This document shows positions 44,230 to 52,967 of a stretch of 55,273 bases of DNA, one piece after another. The DNA is from Polaribacter sejongensis (lineage in GTDB: Bacteria > Bacteroidota > Bacteroidia > Flavobacteriales > Flavobacteriaceae), in contig CATITK010000021.1 in assembly GCA_949545755.1 (NCBI GenBank), positions 1 to 55,273 of the forward strand. The letters run 5' to 3'. The stretch's first letter is position 1. Each line of letters starts with the position of its first letter. The notes under the pieces were generated by a model that saw only the letters and a program-made list of their open reading frames with translations, made no database searches and was not told where the DNA came from. A program made the translations under genes and the position numbers.

Positions 44230-45012
44230 ATGCATTTTCACATTCTTTTAGAAACCATTTCACAAAATTGGCACATAATTTCACTCTTCTTTATAGTTGC
44301 AATATTATATTCTTCTGTAGGTTTTGGTGGTGGTTCTAGTTATTTAGCCATCCTCGCGTTAACAGGGATTATTTATACGCAAATAAGGGCTACGGCGCTA
44401 CTATGTAACATCGTGGTTGTTTCTGGAAATGTATTCCTATATTATCAACAAAATAAATTAGACTTAAAAAAAATAATTCCATTGGTTTTATTTAGTGTTC
44501 CTTTTGCATATTTGGGTGGTTACTTAAAAATAAGTCAAGAGTTCTTCTTTATACTATTAGGATTTACGCTCTTATTTGCAGCAATTTCAATGTGGATTAC
44601 GAAACGAATTGTTGCTTCAAATAAAAAAAACATCCCTACAAAAAAGGTTAAAAATGCTGCTTTTGGTGGATTTATTGGCTTTATTTCTGGAATGATTGGT
44701 ATCGGAGGAGGTATTTTCTTAGCACCTCTTTTACATTTAACCAATTGGGATACGCCAAAGAGAATTGCTGCAACGGCAAGTCTTTTTATTTTAGTAAATT
44801 CTATCGCTGGTTTGATGGGTCAATATTCTAATCCTGATTTTATAATTAATTGGCCGCTAACATCCGTCTTATTAGTGACCGTTTTTATAGGTGGAAGAAT
44901 TGGAAATACGATTAGTAATCAGCTGTTTTCGCCAATCCAACTAAAAAAAGCTACTGCTATTTTAATCGCTTTTGTAAGTATTCGTGTTTTATGTAAACAC
45001 TTTTTCACATGA
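44230..45012 (+). CDS. Sulfite exporter TauE/SafE family permease
   Basis: 260 residues with about eight transmembrane segments. The family motifs GFGGGSSYLAILALTG in the first repeat and GFIGFISGMIGIGGGIFLAPLL in the second (given here in part) mark the two TauE-type half-repeats. These proteins export small organic sulfur acids or sulfite through the inner membrane; the substrate is not known. The ATG at 44230 is preferred over an in-frame TTG at 44221 that lies in the -7 box. It is followed by the TerC-like gene at 117 bases. Confidence 0.82.
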   Translation: MHFHILLETISQNWHIISLFFIVAILYSSVGFGGGSSYLAILALTGIIYTQIRATALLCNIVVVSGNVFLYYQQNKLDLKKIIPLVLFSVPFAYLGGYLKISQEFFFILLGFTLLFAAISMWITKRIVASNKKNIPTKKVKNAAFGGFIGFISGMIGIGGGIFLAPLLHLTNWDTPKRIAATASLFILVNSIAGLMGQYSNPDFIINWPLTSVLLVTVFIGGRIGNTISNQLFSPIQLKKATAILIAFVSIRVLCKHFFT

Positions 45013-45073
45013 GTCGTTGATGGTTTTTAGTCTTTAGAAAAGTGAGACGTTTCAATCAAAAAAATATTAAAAA

Positions 45074-45101
45074 TTGGCAACTTTAAAACTTTGTAACTTT
45101 G
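45074..45101 (+). promoter_or_regulatory. Promoter of the TerC-like gene
   Basis: TTG (45074-45076), 17 bases, then TAACTTTG (45094-45101). Both elements match the Bacteroidetes consensus and the last base lies 28 bases before the ATG at 45130. Confidence 0.55.
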
Positions 45102-45129
45102 CAAGGTTCAAACTTTAAAAAATAAAAAA

Positions 45130-45924
45130 ATGTTAGAAAGTATTTTTACACTATGCATGCTCATCCTTTTACAAGCTGTTCTTGGTTTTGACAATCTATT
45201 GTATATTTCCTTAGAGTCTAAAAAAGCGCCAGAAGCAACTCAAAAACAAGTTAGAAAAACAGGAATTTTAATAGCAATTGTATTAAGAATTGTATTACTA
45301 TTTGTCTTAGTCTCTATCATTGATTTTTTTCAAGAACCTTTTTCTTTATTAACAGGGGGAATTGAGAATGTTGTGCAGTTTTCATTTAATGGTCACAGTA
45401 TCATTGTTTTAATTGGAGGTGGATTTATTCTTTACACAGCAATAAAAGAAATTTGGCATATGATTGCTACCGAAAATTTAGATAACGATGTTCATAGGGA
45501 TGCTAAAAAAGCGAAATCTTCTAATGCAGTAATTTTTACTATTGTACTGATGAACTTAGTGTTTTCTTTTGATTCAATTTTAGCTGCAATTGGTCTTACT
45601 AGTGAAATAAAAAGTGCTACAAGTGCATTTATAATTATGGCAATAGCCATTGTTATAAGTGGTTTGTTAATGCTATTTTTAGCGGATAGAATAGCTACTT
45701 TCTTAGCAAAAAATAGAATGTATGAAGTGTTGGGATTATTTATTCTTTTTATTGTAGGGATTATGTTGGTTACAGAAGGAGGCCATTTGGCTCATATAAA
45801 ACTTTTTGGAAACAAAATTGTACCAATGAGCAAAACTACATTTTACTTTGTAATTGCTATTTTGGTACTCATCGATGTTGTGCAGGGAAAATACCAAAAG
45901 AAACTTCTCTTGAAAAATAAATAG
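45130..45924 (+). CDS. TerC-family integral membrane protein
   Basis: 264 residues with about seven hydrophobic segments. It has the family's acidic motif in the first helix, VLGFDNLLYISLESKK, and its counterpart SFDSILAAIGLTSE in the fourth, where the paired Asp residues are proposed to bind metal ions. TerC-family proteins are linked to tellurite resistance and to manganese/calcium efflux that supports secreted metalloproteins. Substrate here is unknown. It converges on accA with a strong bidirectional terminator between them. Confidence 0.87.
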   Translation: MLESIFTLCMLILLQAVLGFDNLLYISLESKKAPEATQKQVRKTGILIAIVLRIVLLFVLVSIIDFFQEPFSLLTGGIENVVQFSFNGHSIIVLIGGGFILYTAIKEIWHMIATENLDNDVHRDAKKAKSSNAVIFTIVLMNLVFSFDSILAAIGLTSEIKSATSAFIIMAIAIVISGLLMLFLADRIATFLAKNRMYEVLGLFILFIVGIMLVTEGGHLAHIKLFGNKIVPMSKTTFYFVIAILVLIDVVQGKYQKKLLLKNK

Positions 45925-45974
45925 TGGTCCTGAGACATCATACAGAAACAACAATACCTAAAATAATAGACACT

Positions 45975-46012
45975 AAAAAAGCTGAACAATGTTATCATTG
46001 TTCAGCTTTTTT
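45975..46012. terminator. Bidirectional rho-independent terminator
   Basis: A 17-bp perfect stem (45975-45991 with 45996-46012) and a 4-base TTAT loop, with a run of A's on the left arm and T's on the right arm. The core GCTGAACAATG pairs with CATTGTTCAGC. It can stop the TerC-like gene on the plus strand and accA on the minus strand. Confidence 0.9.
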
Positions 46013-46076
46013 TGTAAATATATTTCTTTAATAATTCCTGTGATCTGTTTATACTTGTAATATGTACAGTGAAAAA

Positions 46077-47030
46077 TTATTCCTGATAAACCCCCATTTG
46101 GGAATATTTATCCATTCTTTTAGAAACTAACTCTGCGTCATTTAAATCTTTTAATTCATCAAAAGCAGCAATAATTTGCTCTTGAACAGCTTTAAAAGCA
46201 CCTGCTCTATCTGTGTGAGCTCCTCCAACAGGTTCTTGAATAATACCATCGATTAACTTTAATCGCTTCATATCTGTACCCGTCAATTTTAAAGCAGCAG
46301 CAGCTTGTTCTTTAAACTCCCAACTTCTCCATAAAATAGACGAACAAGATTCCGGAGAAATAACAGTATACCAAGTATTTTCCATCATATAGACTCTATC
46401 TCCTACTCCAATTCCTACAGCTCCACCAGAAGCTCCTTCTCCAATGACAATCGTAATAATAGGCGTTTTTAAACGCGTCATTTCTAAAATATTTCTAGCA
46501 ATCGCTTCTCCTTGTCCTCGTTCTTCAGCTTCTAAGCCTGGATACGCTCCTGGAGTATCTAACAATGTAACAACAGGAATCTTAAATTTCTCTGCCATCT
46601 TCATTAATCGCAACGCTTTTCTGTAGCCTTCTGGATTTGCCATCCCAAAGTTTCTGTATTGGCGTGTTTTGGTATTGTATCCTTTTTGTTGACCAATAAA
46701 CATAAAAGATTGATCGCCAATTTTACCTAAACCACCAATCATCGCTTTGTCATCTTTTACATTTCTGTCTCCATGAAGCTCCATAAAAGTATTTCCACAA
46801 AGCGCTTTCACGTAATCTAAAGTATAAGGTCTATTGGGGTGTCTAGACAACTGAACTCTTTGCCAAGGCGTTAAATTTTTATAAATATCTTTTTTAGCTG
46901 TTTCTAGTTTTTTTTGAATTTTATTACAAGTAGCACTTACGTCTACATCACTTTCTTTACCAATAATTTGGCACTTATCTAGTTGATCTAAAAGCTCTTT
47001 AATTGGCATTTCAAAATCTAAATACTCCAT
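46077..47030 (-). CDS. accA: Acetyl-CoA carboxylase carboxyltransferase subunit alpha
   Basis: 317 residues. Enoyl-CoA hydratase-like carboxyltransferase fold with [83 protein letters not shown] and [17 protein letters not shown]. With AccBCD it forms malonyl-CoA for fatty acids. Start ATG at 47030 is preceded by the -7 box TATGTTTG (47073-47066). Upstream lies the LptF/G gene on the same strand. Confidence 0.95.
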   Translation of the reverse strand: MEYLDFEMPIKELLDQLDKCQIIGKESDVDVSATCNKIQKKLETAKKDIYKNLTPWQRVQLSRHPNRPYTLDYVKALCGNTFMELHGDRNVKDDKAMIGGLGKIGDQSFMFIGQQKGYNTKTRQYRNFGMANPEGYRKALRLMKMAEKFKIPVVTLLDTPGAYPGLEAEERGQGEAIARNILEMTRLKTPIITIVIGEGASGGAVGIGVGDRVYMMENTWYTVISPESCSSILWRSWEFKEQAAAALKLTGTDMKRLKLIDGIIQEPVGGAHTDRAGAFKAVQEQIIAAFDELKDLNDAELVSKRMDKYSQMGVYQE

Positions 47031-47065
47031 ATAATAATTATTTGATTTTTAGTTCTTTTCAAGAA

Positions 47066-47073
47066 CAAACATA
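47066..47073 (-). promoter_or_regulatory. accA -7 box
   Basis: TATGTTTG on the minus strand, exact TAnnTTTG match, 35 bases before the accA ATG. Confidence 0.45.
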
Positions 47074-47131
47074 CTATAAAATTTGACTATTTGATTAAAA
47101 AGAAGTTACTTTTTTTCTAACAGTTTATAAC

Positions 47132-48223
47132 CTACTTTCTTGCTTTCAAGTATAAATAGATTGCCAAAGAACCAAAAGCAATATTTGGCATCCAGACGTA
47201 TAATAGAGAATTAACCCCTGCAACGGCGCCTAATACTTCCGATATTTTCATCAGGAAAACATAAAAGAACATAATGCCAATACCTATTGTTAAATTGACC
47301 CCTGTACCTCCTCTTCTTTTTCTATAAGCTAAAGCAACTGCAATAATTGTTAATATATAGGAGGCAATTGGTAAACTCGTTCTTTTATGAAACTCTACCA
47401 AATATGCATTTAAATTTTTAACACCTCTTTTTTTAGAAATCTCAATAAATTCATTTAATTCTCCTGAAGGCATTTCTTGTGCCAATGCAGATTTATAAAT
47501 TAAATCTTTGGGTGTAAAGTTGAAAACAGTATCAATTGTTGATCCAGAAGAAATATGATCTCTATCTGAATAAATTTTACGGATTTTCCAATTTGAAAGG
47601 GTAAATGTAGAATCAGTATCATTAAAAACTATTCTGCTTGAAACTAATTTTGACTTCAATTGAATCCCATCGTAAACTTCGGATGTAAAATCGTAACCCG
47701 ATTTTTTTTCTGTATTAAAATTTCGGATAAATATATAGGTACTGTCTGATAGCTGTAAACTAAACTCTTTTACAAATTTAAATTCATTTTTTTGCCGTCT
47801 ACTTTTCAGATATTCTTTTTCGAATTTTTTTCTTTCTTTACTACTATTTGGTACCCCAAAGTGATTCATCCCTAAAGAAATAATAGTTATTAAGGAAGCA
47901 CCTACAAAATAAGGAAACAAAAATCGTGTAAAAGAAACTTTTGCATTTGTAATGGCTATAATTTCTGTATTGTTTGAGAGTTTAGACGTAAAGACGATTA
48001 CAGCAATAAATAATGCCAAAGGCATAAAGGTATTTGCATAATAGATAATGAAATTCTTGTAGTATTCATCTACTATTTGCTGAAACCCTAAATCTGTATG
48101 TTCTAAAAAGTTATCAACCTTTTCTGAGATATCAATCGCAATAGCGATAGGAATCAAGATTAATAAGGTGAACACAAAAGTTACCAAAAATCGTTTTAAT
48201 ATGTACCAGTCTATTATTTTCAA
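47132..48223 (-). CDS. LptF/LptG family permease (YjgP/YjgQ)
   Basis: 363 residues. Three N-terminal hydrophobic segments (about 10-35, 55-80, 95-115), a long periplasmic domain (about 125-265) and three C-terminal membrane segments (about 275-360) is the layout of LptF/LptG, which with LptB2 extract LPS from the inner membrane. Markers include IIDWYILKRFLVTFVFTLLI at the start, FHKRTSLPIASYILTIIAVA and GIGIMFFYVFLMKISEVLG. LptF and LptG cannot be told apart here. It follows tgt by 62 bases on the same strand. Confidence 0.88.
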   Translation of the reverse strand: MKIIDWYILKRFLVTFVFTLLILIPIAIAIDISEKVDNFLEHTDLGFQQIVDEYYKNFIIYYANTFMPLALFIAVIVFTSKLSNNTEIIAITNAKVSFTRFLFPYFVGASLITIISLGMNHFGVPNSSKERKKFEKEYLKSRRQKNEFKFVKEFSLQLSDSTYIFIRNFNTEKKSGYDFTSEVYDGIQLKSKLVSSRIVFNDTDSTFTLSNWKIRKIYSDRDHISSGSTIDTVFNFTPKDLIYKSALAQEMPSGELNEFIEISKKRGVKNLNAYLVEFHKRTSLPIASYILTIIAVALAYRKRRGGTGVNLTIGIGIMFFYVFLMKISEVLGAVAGVNSLLYVWMPNIAFGSLAIYLYLKARK

Positions 48224-48285
48224 ATTATTATTGTTAGTTTTTTGTCGTTGTATTCTAGTTCTTGTCGTTAACTAAAAACGAACCA

Positions 48286-49416
48286 CTACAATCTCTTATC
48301 CATTTGTTTCACCATTTTATCTTTCCATTCTCTAAAATCTCCTGCTAAAATATGTTTTCTTGCCTCACGGGTTAACCATACATAAAACCCTAAATTGTGG
48401 ATGGATGCAATTTGTTTTCCTAACATTTCTTTTGCAGCAAAAAGATGACGTAAATAAGCTTTTGAATATAGGGTATCTACCCAAGTAATTGCCATCTCGT
48501 CTATGGGAGAAAAATCCTCTTCCCACTTTTTGTTTTTAATATTGATGGTTCCATGCGCTGTAAACAACATTCCATTTCTCGCATTTCTTGTTGGCATTAC
48601 ACAATCGAACATATCAATACCCAAAGCGATATTCTCTAAAATATTTATTGGTGTCCCAACGCCCATTAAATATCGTGGTTTATCTTCTGGTAAAATTGCA
48701 GTAACCACTTCTGTCATTGCATACATTTCTTCTGCTGGTTCCCCTACAGAAAGACCTCCAATTGCGTTTGCTTGTGCTCCAGCATTTGCTATGTATTCTG
48801 CAGATTGCGCACGTAAATCTTTATAGGTACTTCCTTGAACTATTGGAAAAAAAGTTTGTTCAAACCCATATTTAAAAGGTAGTTTTTCTAAATGATTCAT
48901 ACATCTATTCAACCACCTATGGGTCATGTGCATCGAACGTTTTGCATAATTATAATCGCAAGGATAGGGAGTACATTCATCAAAAGCCATAATAATATCT
49001 GCTCCAATTATTCGCTGCGTTTCCATTACATTTTCTGGTGTAAAGAAGTGCATAGAACCATCTATATGGCTTTTAAATTTCACGCCTTCTTCATTTATTT
49101 TTCTTCTTCCGGATAAAGAGTATACTTGATAACCTCCTGAATCAGTTAAAATATTACTGTCCCAGTTCATAAACTTGTGCAAACCCCCTGCTTTCTCTAA
49201 AATATCCATACCTGGTCGTAAGTATAAGTGATAGGTGTTTGCTAAAATTATATCCGGCTTTATTTCGTTTTTAAGTTCTGTTTGGTGTACCCCTTTTACG
49301 GTACCAACTGTGCCAACAGGCATAAATATTGGCGTTTCTATAGTTCCATGATCAGTCGTTATTACTCCTGCTCTTGCCTGACTTTTTGGGTCTGTGGTTT
49401 TTAGGTCGAATTTCAT
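48286..49416 (-). CDS. tgt: tRNA-guanine transglycosylase lacking the zinc cysteines
   Basis: 376 residues. TIM-barrel Tgt exchanging guanine-34 for preQ1 in queuosine tRNAs. Kept catalytic segments: NTYHLYLRPGMDIL, LTDSGGYQVYSLSG, IIMAFDECTPYP, GGLSVGEPAEEMY, and MFDCVMPTRNARNG with the nucleophile Asp. The C-terminal zinc loop is altered: the CxCxxC region reads PIDEMAITWVDTLYSKAYL, so the three zinc cysteines are absent while the His in SIHNL remains. The frame also opens at TTG 49425 but the ATG at 49416 fits family starts; a -7 box ends 6 bases before it. Confidence 0.93.
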   Translation of the reverse strand: MKFDLKTTDPKSQARAGVITTDHGTIETPIFMPVGTVGTVKGVHQTELKNEIKPDIILANTYHLYLRPGMDILEKAGGLHKFMNWDSNILTDSGGYQVYSLSGRRKINEEGVKFKSHIDGSMHFFTPENVMETQRIIGADIIMAFDECTPYPCDYNYAKRSMHMTHRWLNRCMNHLEKLPFKYGFEQTFFPIVQGSTYKDLRAQSAEYIANAGAQANAIGGLSVGEPAEEMYAMTEVVTAILPEDKPRYLMGVGTPINILENIALGIDMFDCVMPTRNARNGMLFTAHGTINIKNKKWEEDFSPIDEMAITWVDTLYSKAYLRHLFAAKEMLGKQIASIHNLGFYVWLTREARKHILAGDFREWKDKMVKQMDKRL

Positions 49417-49422
49417 TGATGG

Positions 49423-49430
49423 CAAAGATA
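49423..49430 (-). promoter_or_regulatory. tgt -7 box, predicted leaderless start
   Basis: TATCTTTG on the minus strand, exact TAnnTTTG match, with 6 bases between it and the ATG at 49416. Transcription should begin at or near the ATG. Confidence 0.5.
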
Positions 49431-49578
49431 CTATTATTTAAGAATTGAGAAATAAATGAGGTGTTATAAAAACGAAAAAATAGCCTTATACTTTTACATA
49501 TAAAAAAAGCGGTTAAGGTTTGAAATGAAAATCTTTCTTGTATTGAACTTTTTTTAGTATCACATAGAAACTCAAAAG

Positions 49579-50469
49579 TTATCTCCGTTTTCTTTTTGAT
49601 GAAAACCCCGAATTGGCTCTTTGGCTCTTTGGTGAAGATTTTCTAAAAGAAGCACTTTTTCTATTAAAATCGTTTTTAGAAGGCGCTTGTTTTTTCTTTG
49701 AAACCTGCTGCTTCGGTTTTTCTTTAACTGGAGAGGCTTCTTGAGTTTTTGAAGATGTAGAAATCATAGCGTTAATTTCTTTCATTTCTTCTTCTGTTAA
49801 TTCTCGCCAATCTCCTGCTTGCAAATAACCAAGATCAACATTCATGATTCGGGTTCTTTTTAACTTGGTTACTTCATACTCTAAGTATTCGCACATTCTA
49901 CGAATTTGGCGATTCAAACCCTGTGTTAAAACAATTTTAAATACTTTTGCACTGATTTTTTCTACCAAACATTTTTTGGTTACGGTTCCTAAAATAGGAA
50001 TTCCATTACGCATCTTTTCTATAAATTCATCTGTAATGGGTTTGTCTACAGAAACAAAATACTCCTTCTCATGATTGTTTCCTGCTCGGAGAATCTTATT
50101 CACAATATCTCCATCATTTGTCAAAAAAATTAAACCTTCAGAGGGTTTATCTAAACGTCCAATTGGAAACAATCTTTCTGGATAATTGACATGCTTAATA
50201 ATATTGTTTGGTTCTCTTTCATCAGTTGTAGAAACAATACCAACAGGTTTGTTTAAGGCAATATATAAAATTACGTCCTTTGGTTTTACAAGCCGTCCAT
50301 CAAACTTTACAACATCATTTTTACCGACCCTGTTTCCTAACTGAGTTGACTTACCATTAATTGTAATTCTACCTTCTTTTATATATTTTTCAGCTTCTCT
50401 TCGAGAACAAACACCTGAAGAACTGATATATTTATTAAGGTTTATAGATTGTTGTTTTATGTTTTCCAA
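49579..50469 (-). CDS. rluF: 23S rRNA pseudouridine synthase, RluF/RluB type, with basic tail
   Basis: 296 residues. An N-terminal S4 RNA-binding domain (about 8-70, with [20 protein letters not shown]) is followed by the RsuA-type catalytic domain with [20 protein letters not shown] (catalytic Asp in GRLD) and [19 protein letters not shown]. It is of the RluF/RluB branch that modifies U2604/U2605 of 23S rRNA; which of the two is not decided by sequence. The last 50 residues are an unusual Lys/Ser/Arg-rich tail ending SSKRKRR. Confidence 0.87.
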   Translation of the reverse strand: MENIKQQSINLNKYISSSGVCSRREAEKYIKEGRITINGKSTQLGNRVGKNDVVKFDGRLVKPKDVILYIALNKPVGIVSTTDEREPNNIIKHVNYPERLFPIGRLDKPSEGLIFLTNDGDIVNKILRAGNNHEKEYFVSVDKPITDEFIEKMRNGIPILGTVTKKCLVEKISAKVFKIVLTQGLNRQIRRMCEYLEYEVTKLKRTRIMNVDLGYLQAGDWRELTEEEMKEINAMISTSSKTQEASPVKEKPKQQVSKKKQAPSKNDFNRKSASFRKSSPKSQRANSGFSSKRKRR

Positions 50470-50502
50470 TGAAAAATATTTTCAGCAAAAGTAAGTATAA
50501 GA

Positions 50503-51105
50503 TTATAATTCTATTGTTCTAAAGGTTAAATTAATTCTCGCTGTACTTACTTTTTTCGTTGGTGGTAATCTGTGCAACCAGTTTGTTTGTGTTCCTTTCT
50601 TCATAACCAATAAACTCCCGTTTTCTAAGAGAACATCTACACGTTGTTTGTTCTCTTTATGCTTAAAAGAAAATTTACGTGCCACTCCTAAAGATAGTGA
50701 AGCTATTACGCCATCTTTCTTTAACATTTTTTCCGCATCTGAATGATAGGCCATTCCTTCTGCTCCTGAATGATATAAATTTAACAAACAAGAGTTGTAG
50801 GTTTCTCCACTTGCATTTTCTATTATTTCTTTGAGTGCTAACAATTCTTTGGTAAATATCTTTGCCTTTTTTGTAATCTTAGAATAGGTGTAAGAAAATT
50901 CTGATGTTCCATACCAGGCGACCTTTCTTTTAGTAATTATCTTTTTACCAAATATAATTGCTTCATCATTTTTAAAATGAATCGTATCTCTTAATTTTTG
51001 ATAATAAAAATCACATTGGTTATTATCTAAAATGGGACCATGGTAATTTGAAATTCCATCAAAAGGTAAAATATTTTTTATGATTGCTGTTGAGAATAAA
51101 TCCAT
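50503..51105 (-). CDS. AlkB-like alpha-ketoglutarate-dependent dioxygenase
   Basis: 200 residues, close in size to the AlkB/ALKBH2 family. Fe(II) ligands are in GMAYHSDAEK (H-x-D) and TQTNWLHRLPP (the distal His), and ARINLTFR supplies the 2-oxoglutarate-binding Arg. Relatives repair N-alkylated bases in DNA or RNA by oxidative demethylation. It opens MDLFSTAIIKNILPFDGIS. It lies 33 bases upstream of the pseudouridine synthase gene on the same strand and is divergent from the DUF4956 gene. Confidence 0.88.
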   Translation of the reverse strand: MDLFSTAIIKNILPFDGISNYHGPILDNNQCDFYYQKLRDTIHFKNDEAIIFGKKIITKRKVAWYGTSEFSYTYSKITKKAKIFTKELLALKEIIENASGETYNSCLLNLYHSGAEGMAYHSDAEKMLKKDGVIASLSLGVARKFSFKHKENKQRVDVLLENGSLLVMKKGTQTNWLHRLPPTKKVSTARINLTFRTIEL

Positions 51106-51242
51106 TGAAGTAAATATACATTTTTTAATGCTTCGAAAGAAAAATGTTTTTTGAGTAAAAACAAACTGGATGACAATAACTTAAAAAAAAATACTAAATT
51201 TACATTTTTAATCAAATATACAAACCCCTTACCCCCAATTAT

Positions 51243-51956
51243 ATGTTTGACCTTTCAAACCTGAACAATAACCTAGAAGGAACTTCACTAACCAACATCA
51301 TTGTGATTGCGTTGGTTTCTTTTGCACTTTCCTCTTTAATAGCGATAACCTATCAAAGAACTTCTCGGGAAATTGAGAGTCCTAAATATTTTATTCAATC
51401 TTTAATTTTGATTTCTATTCCGGTAGCAACCGTAATGCAGGCAATAGGTGACAGTCTAGCGCGAGGTCTGGGAATGCTAGGAGCCTTAGCGATTATTCGA
51501 TTTAGAACTACCTTGAGAAATCCAAGAAATATGGTTTTTATGTTTACCTCTATTGCAGTCGGTATTTCTGCAGGTATCTATGGAATTCATATTGCATTAA
51601 TAGGCACAATTGCTTTTTGTTCCATCGTTTTTTTAATTTACTTTTCGCCAATTAGTAAAACAAATCATGTCGTAGGGAATCTCCAATTTGAAATTCCAGA
51701 TAGTGCTTTAGAATCTGAAGATACTTGGCAAAAAATTGAAGAAATTTTAAAAATAAACTGTGTTAAATTCTCACTAACAAAATACAGTGTAGCTGGAAAG
51801 GGCAAAAACAAAGGGAGATCTAAAACAGTACTATTTGCATTTAAGATTAAAGTTGTTGATCAAGAAAAAGCCAAATACATTGTAAATAAACTATCTAAAA
51901 CCGAAGGCGTGTTTAACATAAAAATTAACTTTATAGATGACTATGAAAAAATTTAG
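51243..51956 (+). CDS. DUF4956 domain-containing membrane protein
   Basis: 237 residues. Three to four hydrophobic segments occupy the first 135 residues (about 18-40, 52-70, 85-130), and a cytosolic C-terminal domain follows from about 145 (FEIPDSALESEDTWQKIEEI ... KLSKTEGVFNIKINF), an alpha/beta ferredoxin-like region. The segment GDSLARGLGMLGALAIIRFRTTLRNPRNMVF is the DUF4956 signature (shown here in part as GMLGALAIIRFRTTLRNPRN). In other bacteria the family often accompanies VTC-type or CotH genes; here it leads an operon with an adaptor and a TolC-like gene. Function unknown. Confidence 0.82.
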   Translation: MFDLSNLNNNLEGTSLTNIIVIALVSFALSSLIAITYQRTSREIESPKYFIQSLILISIPVATVMQAIGDSLARGLGMLGALAIIRFRTTLRNPRNMVFMFTSIAVGISAGIYGIHIALIGTIAFCSIVFLIYFSPISKTNHVVGNLQFEIPDSALESEDTWQKIEEILKINCVKFSLTKYSVAGKGKNKGRSKTVLFAFKIKVVDQEKAKYIVNKLSKTEGVFNIKINFIDDYEKI

Positions 51957-52950
51957 TCCTATACATATAGCTGCCCTACTTGCAGGCATCCTTTTAATCG
52001 TTTCTTTTTCATTAAGAATGAATACTTCAGTTACCTTTTATGGTTTTGCTGAAAATAAGGAAACACAAATTAATATGGAAAACCCAATAGAAGTTTCTCG
52101 AATTCATGTGACGACAGGACAAAAAGTAAAAAAAGGAGCTATTTTACTCGATGTGTTTTCTTCCATATTGCCCGTTAAAATTAATAATGCAACCTACAGC
52201 ATCGAAGAATTAACTACCAGATACTCGATTTGGAAAACTGATCTAGACGGTCGCATTGCAGAGACTACGATTTTACTCAACGAAAAAAGAAGTAAATTTA
52301 AGGCGCAAATAGCAGAATATTATGCGCAATTAGAGAACAACAAAAAACTAGCCAATACGCTAAAAAGTATTGATCTAAGTAACACATCTCAACAAGCCAA
52401 TTCCAATCCGATACTTATTAGAATTAACGCCCTAAAAGAAGAATTAAAATTTGCGGTGGATATCCTAACCACACAAATAAACAATTTAAAAACAGAGCGA
52501 TTCGCTTCCAACAACCCATTGCTTTCTAGAATTAAAATACTAGAAAAAGAGTTGAAGTATTACCAGTTAAAAAAAGAAAAAGAAACCATTTTAGCTCCTT
52601 CAAATGGATTGATAGGAACTATTCATTGTAAGGAAGATGAAAAAATAGCCTCTTTTACACCGTTGGTTACTTTCTATGAAGAAAGCCCAACATTAGTTAT
52701 TGGTTATATACATGAAGACCTACTTTTAAAGGTAAAACTTCAAGATATCATTACCGTCTTTTCAACATCAAGACCTGACATACAAAATACTGGTATTATT
52801 AAAACTTTAGGCTCTCGAATTGTTGAAATACCGCCAAGAATTAGAAAGATAAAAGAACTTAAAACTTTTGGTAGAGAAGTAATTATTGAAATACCACCTG
52901 ATAATCCTTTTTTACAAAAAGAAAAAGTAACCTTAACCTTAGCTCAATAA
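51937..52950 (+). CDS. HlyD-like periplasmic adaptor (membrane fusion) protein
   Basis: 337 residues. One N-terminal membrane anchor (about 8-26), then a biotinyl-lipoyl-like half-motif (IEVSRIHVTTGQKVKKGAIL, about 50-70), a long helical coiled-coil (about 85-215) and the second half (ETILAPSNGLIGTIHCKEDE) leading into a beta-barrel. This is the layout of membrane fusion proteins of type I secretion and RND efflux. It overlaps the DUF4956 gene by 20 bases (or 14 from the second ATG at 51943), so translation is coupled. The usual ABC or RND partner is absent here. Confidence 0.84.
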   Translation: MTMKKFSPIHIAALLAGILLIVSFSLRMNTSVTFYGFAENKETQINMENPIEVSRIHVTTGQKVKKGAILLDVFSSILPVKINNATYSIEELTTRYSIWKTDLDGRIAETTILLNEKRSKFKAQIAEYYAQLENNKKLANTLKSIDLSNTSQQANSNPILIRINALKEELKFAVDILTTQINNLKTERFASNNPLLSRIKILEKELKYYQLKKEKETILAPSNGLIGTIHCKEDEKIASFTPLVTFYEESPTLVIGYIHEDLLLKVKLQDIITVFSTSRPDIQNTGIIKTLGSRIVEIPPRIRKIKELKTFGREVIIEIPPDNPFLQKEKVTLTLAQ

Positions 52951-52967
52951 AAATAGCCAAAAATAAA

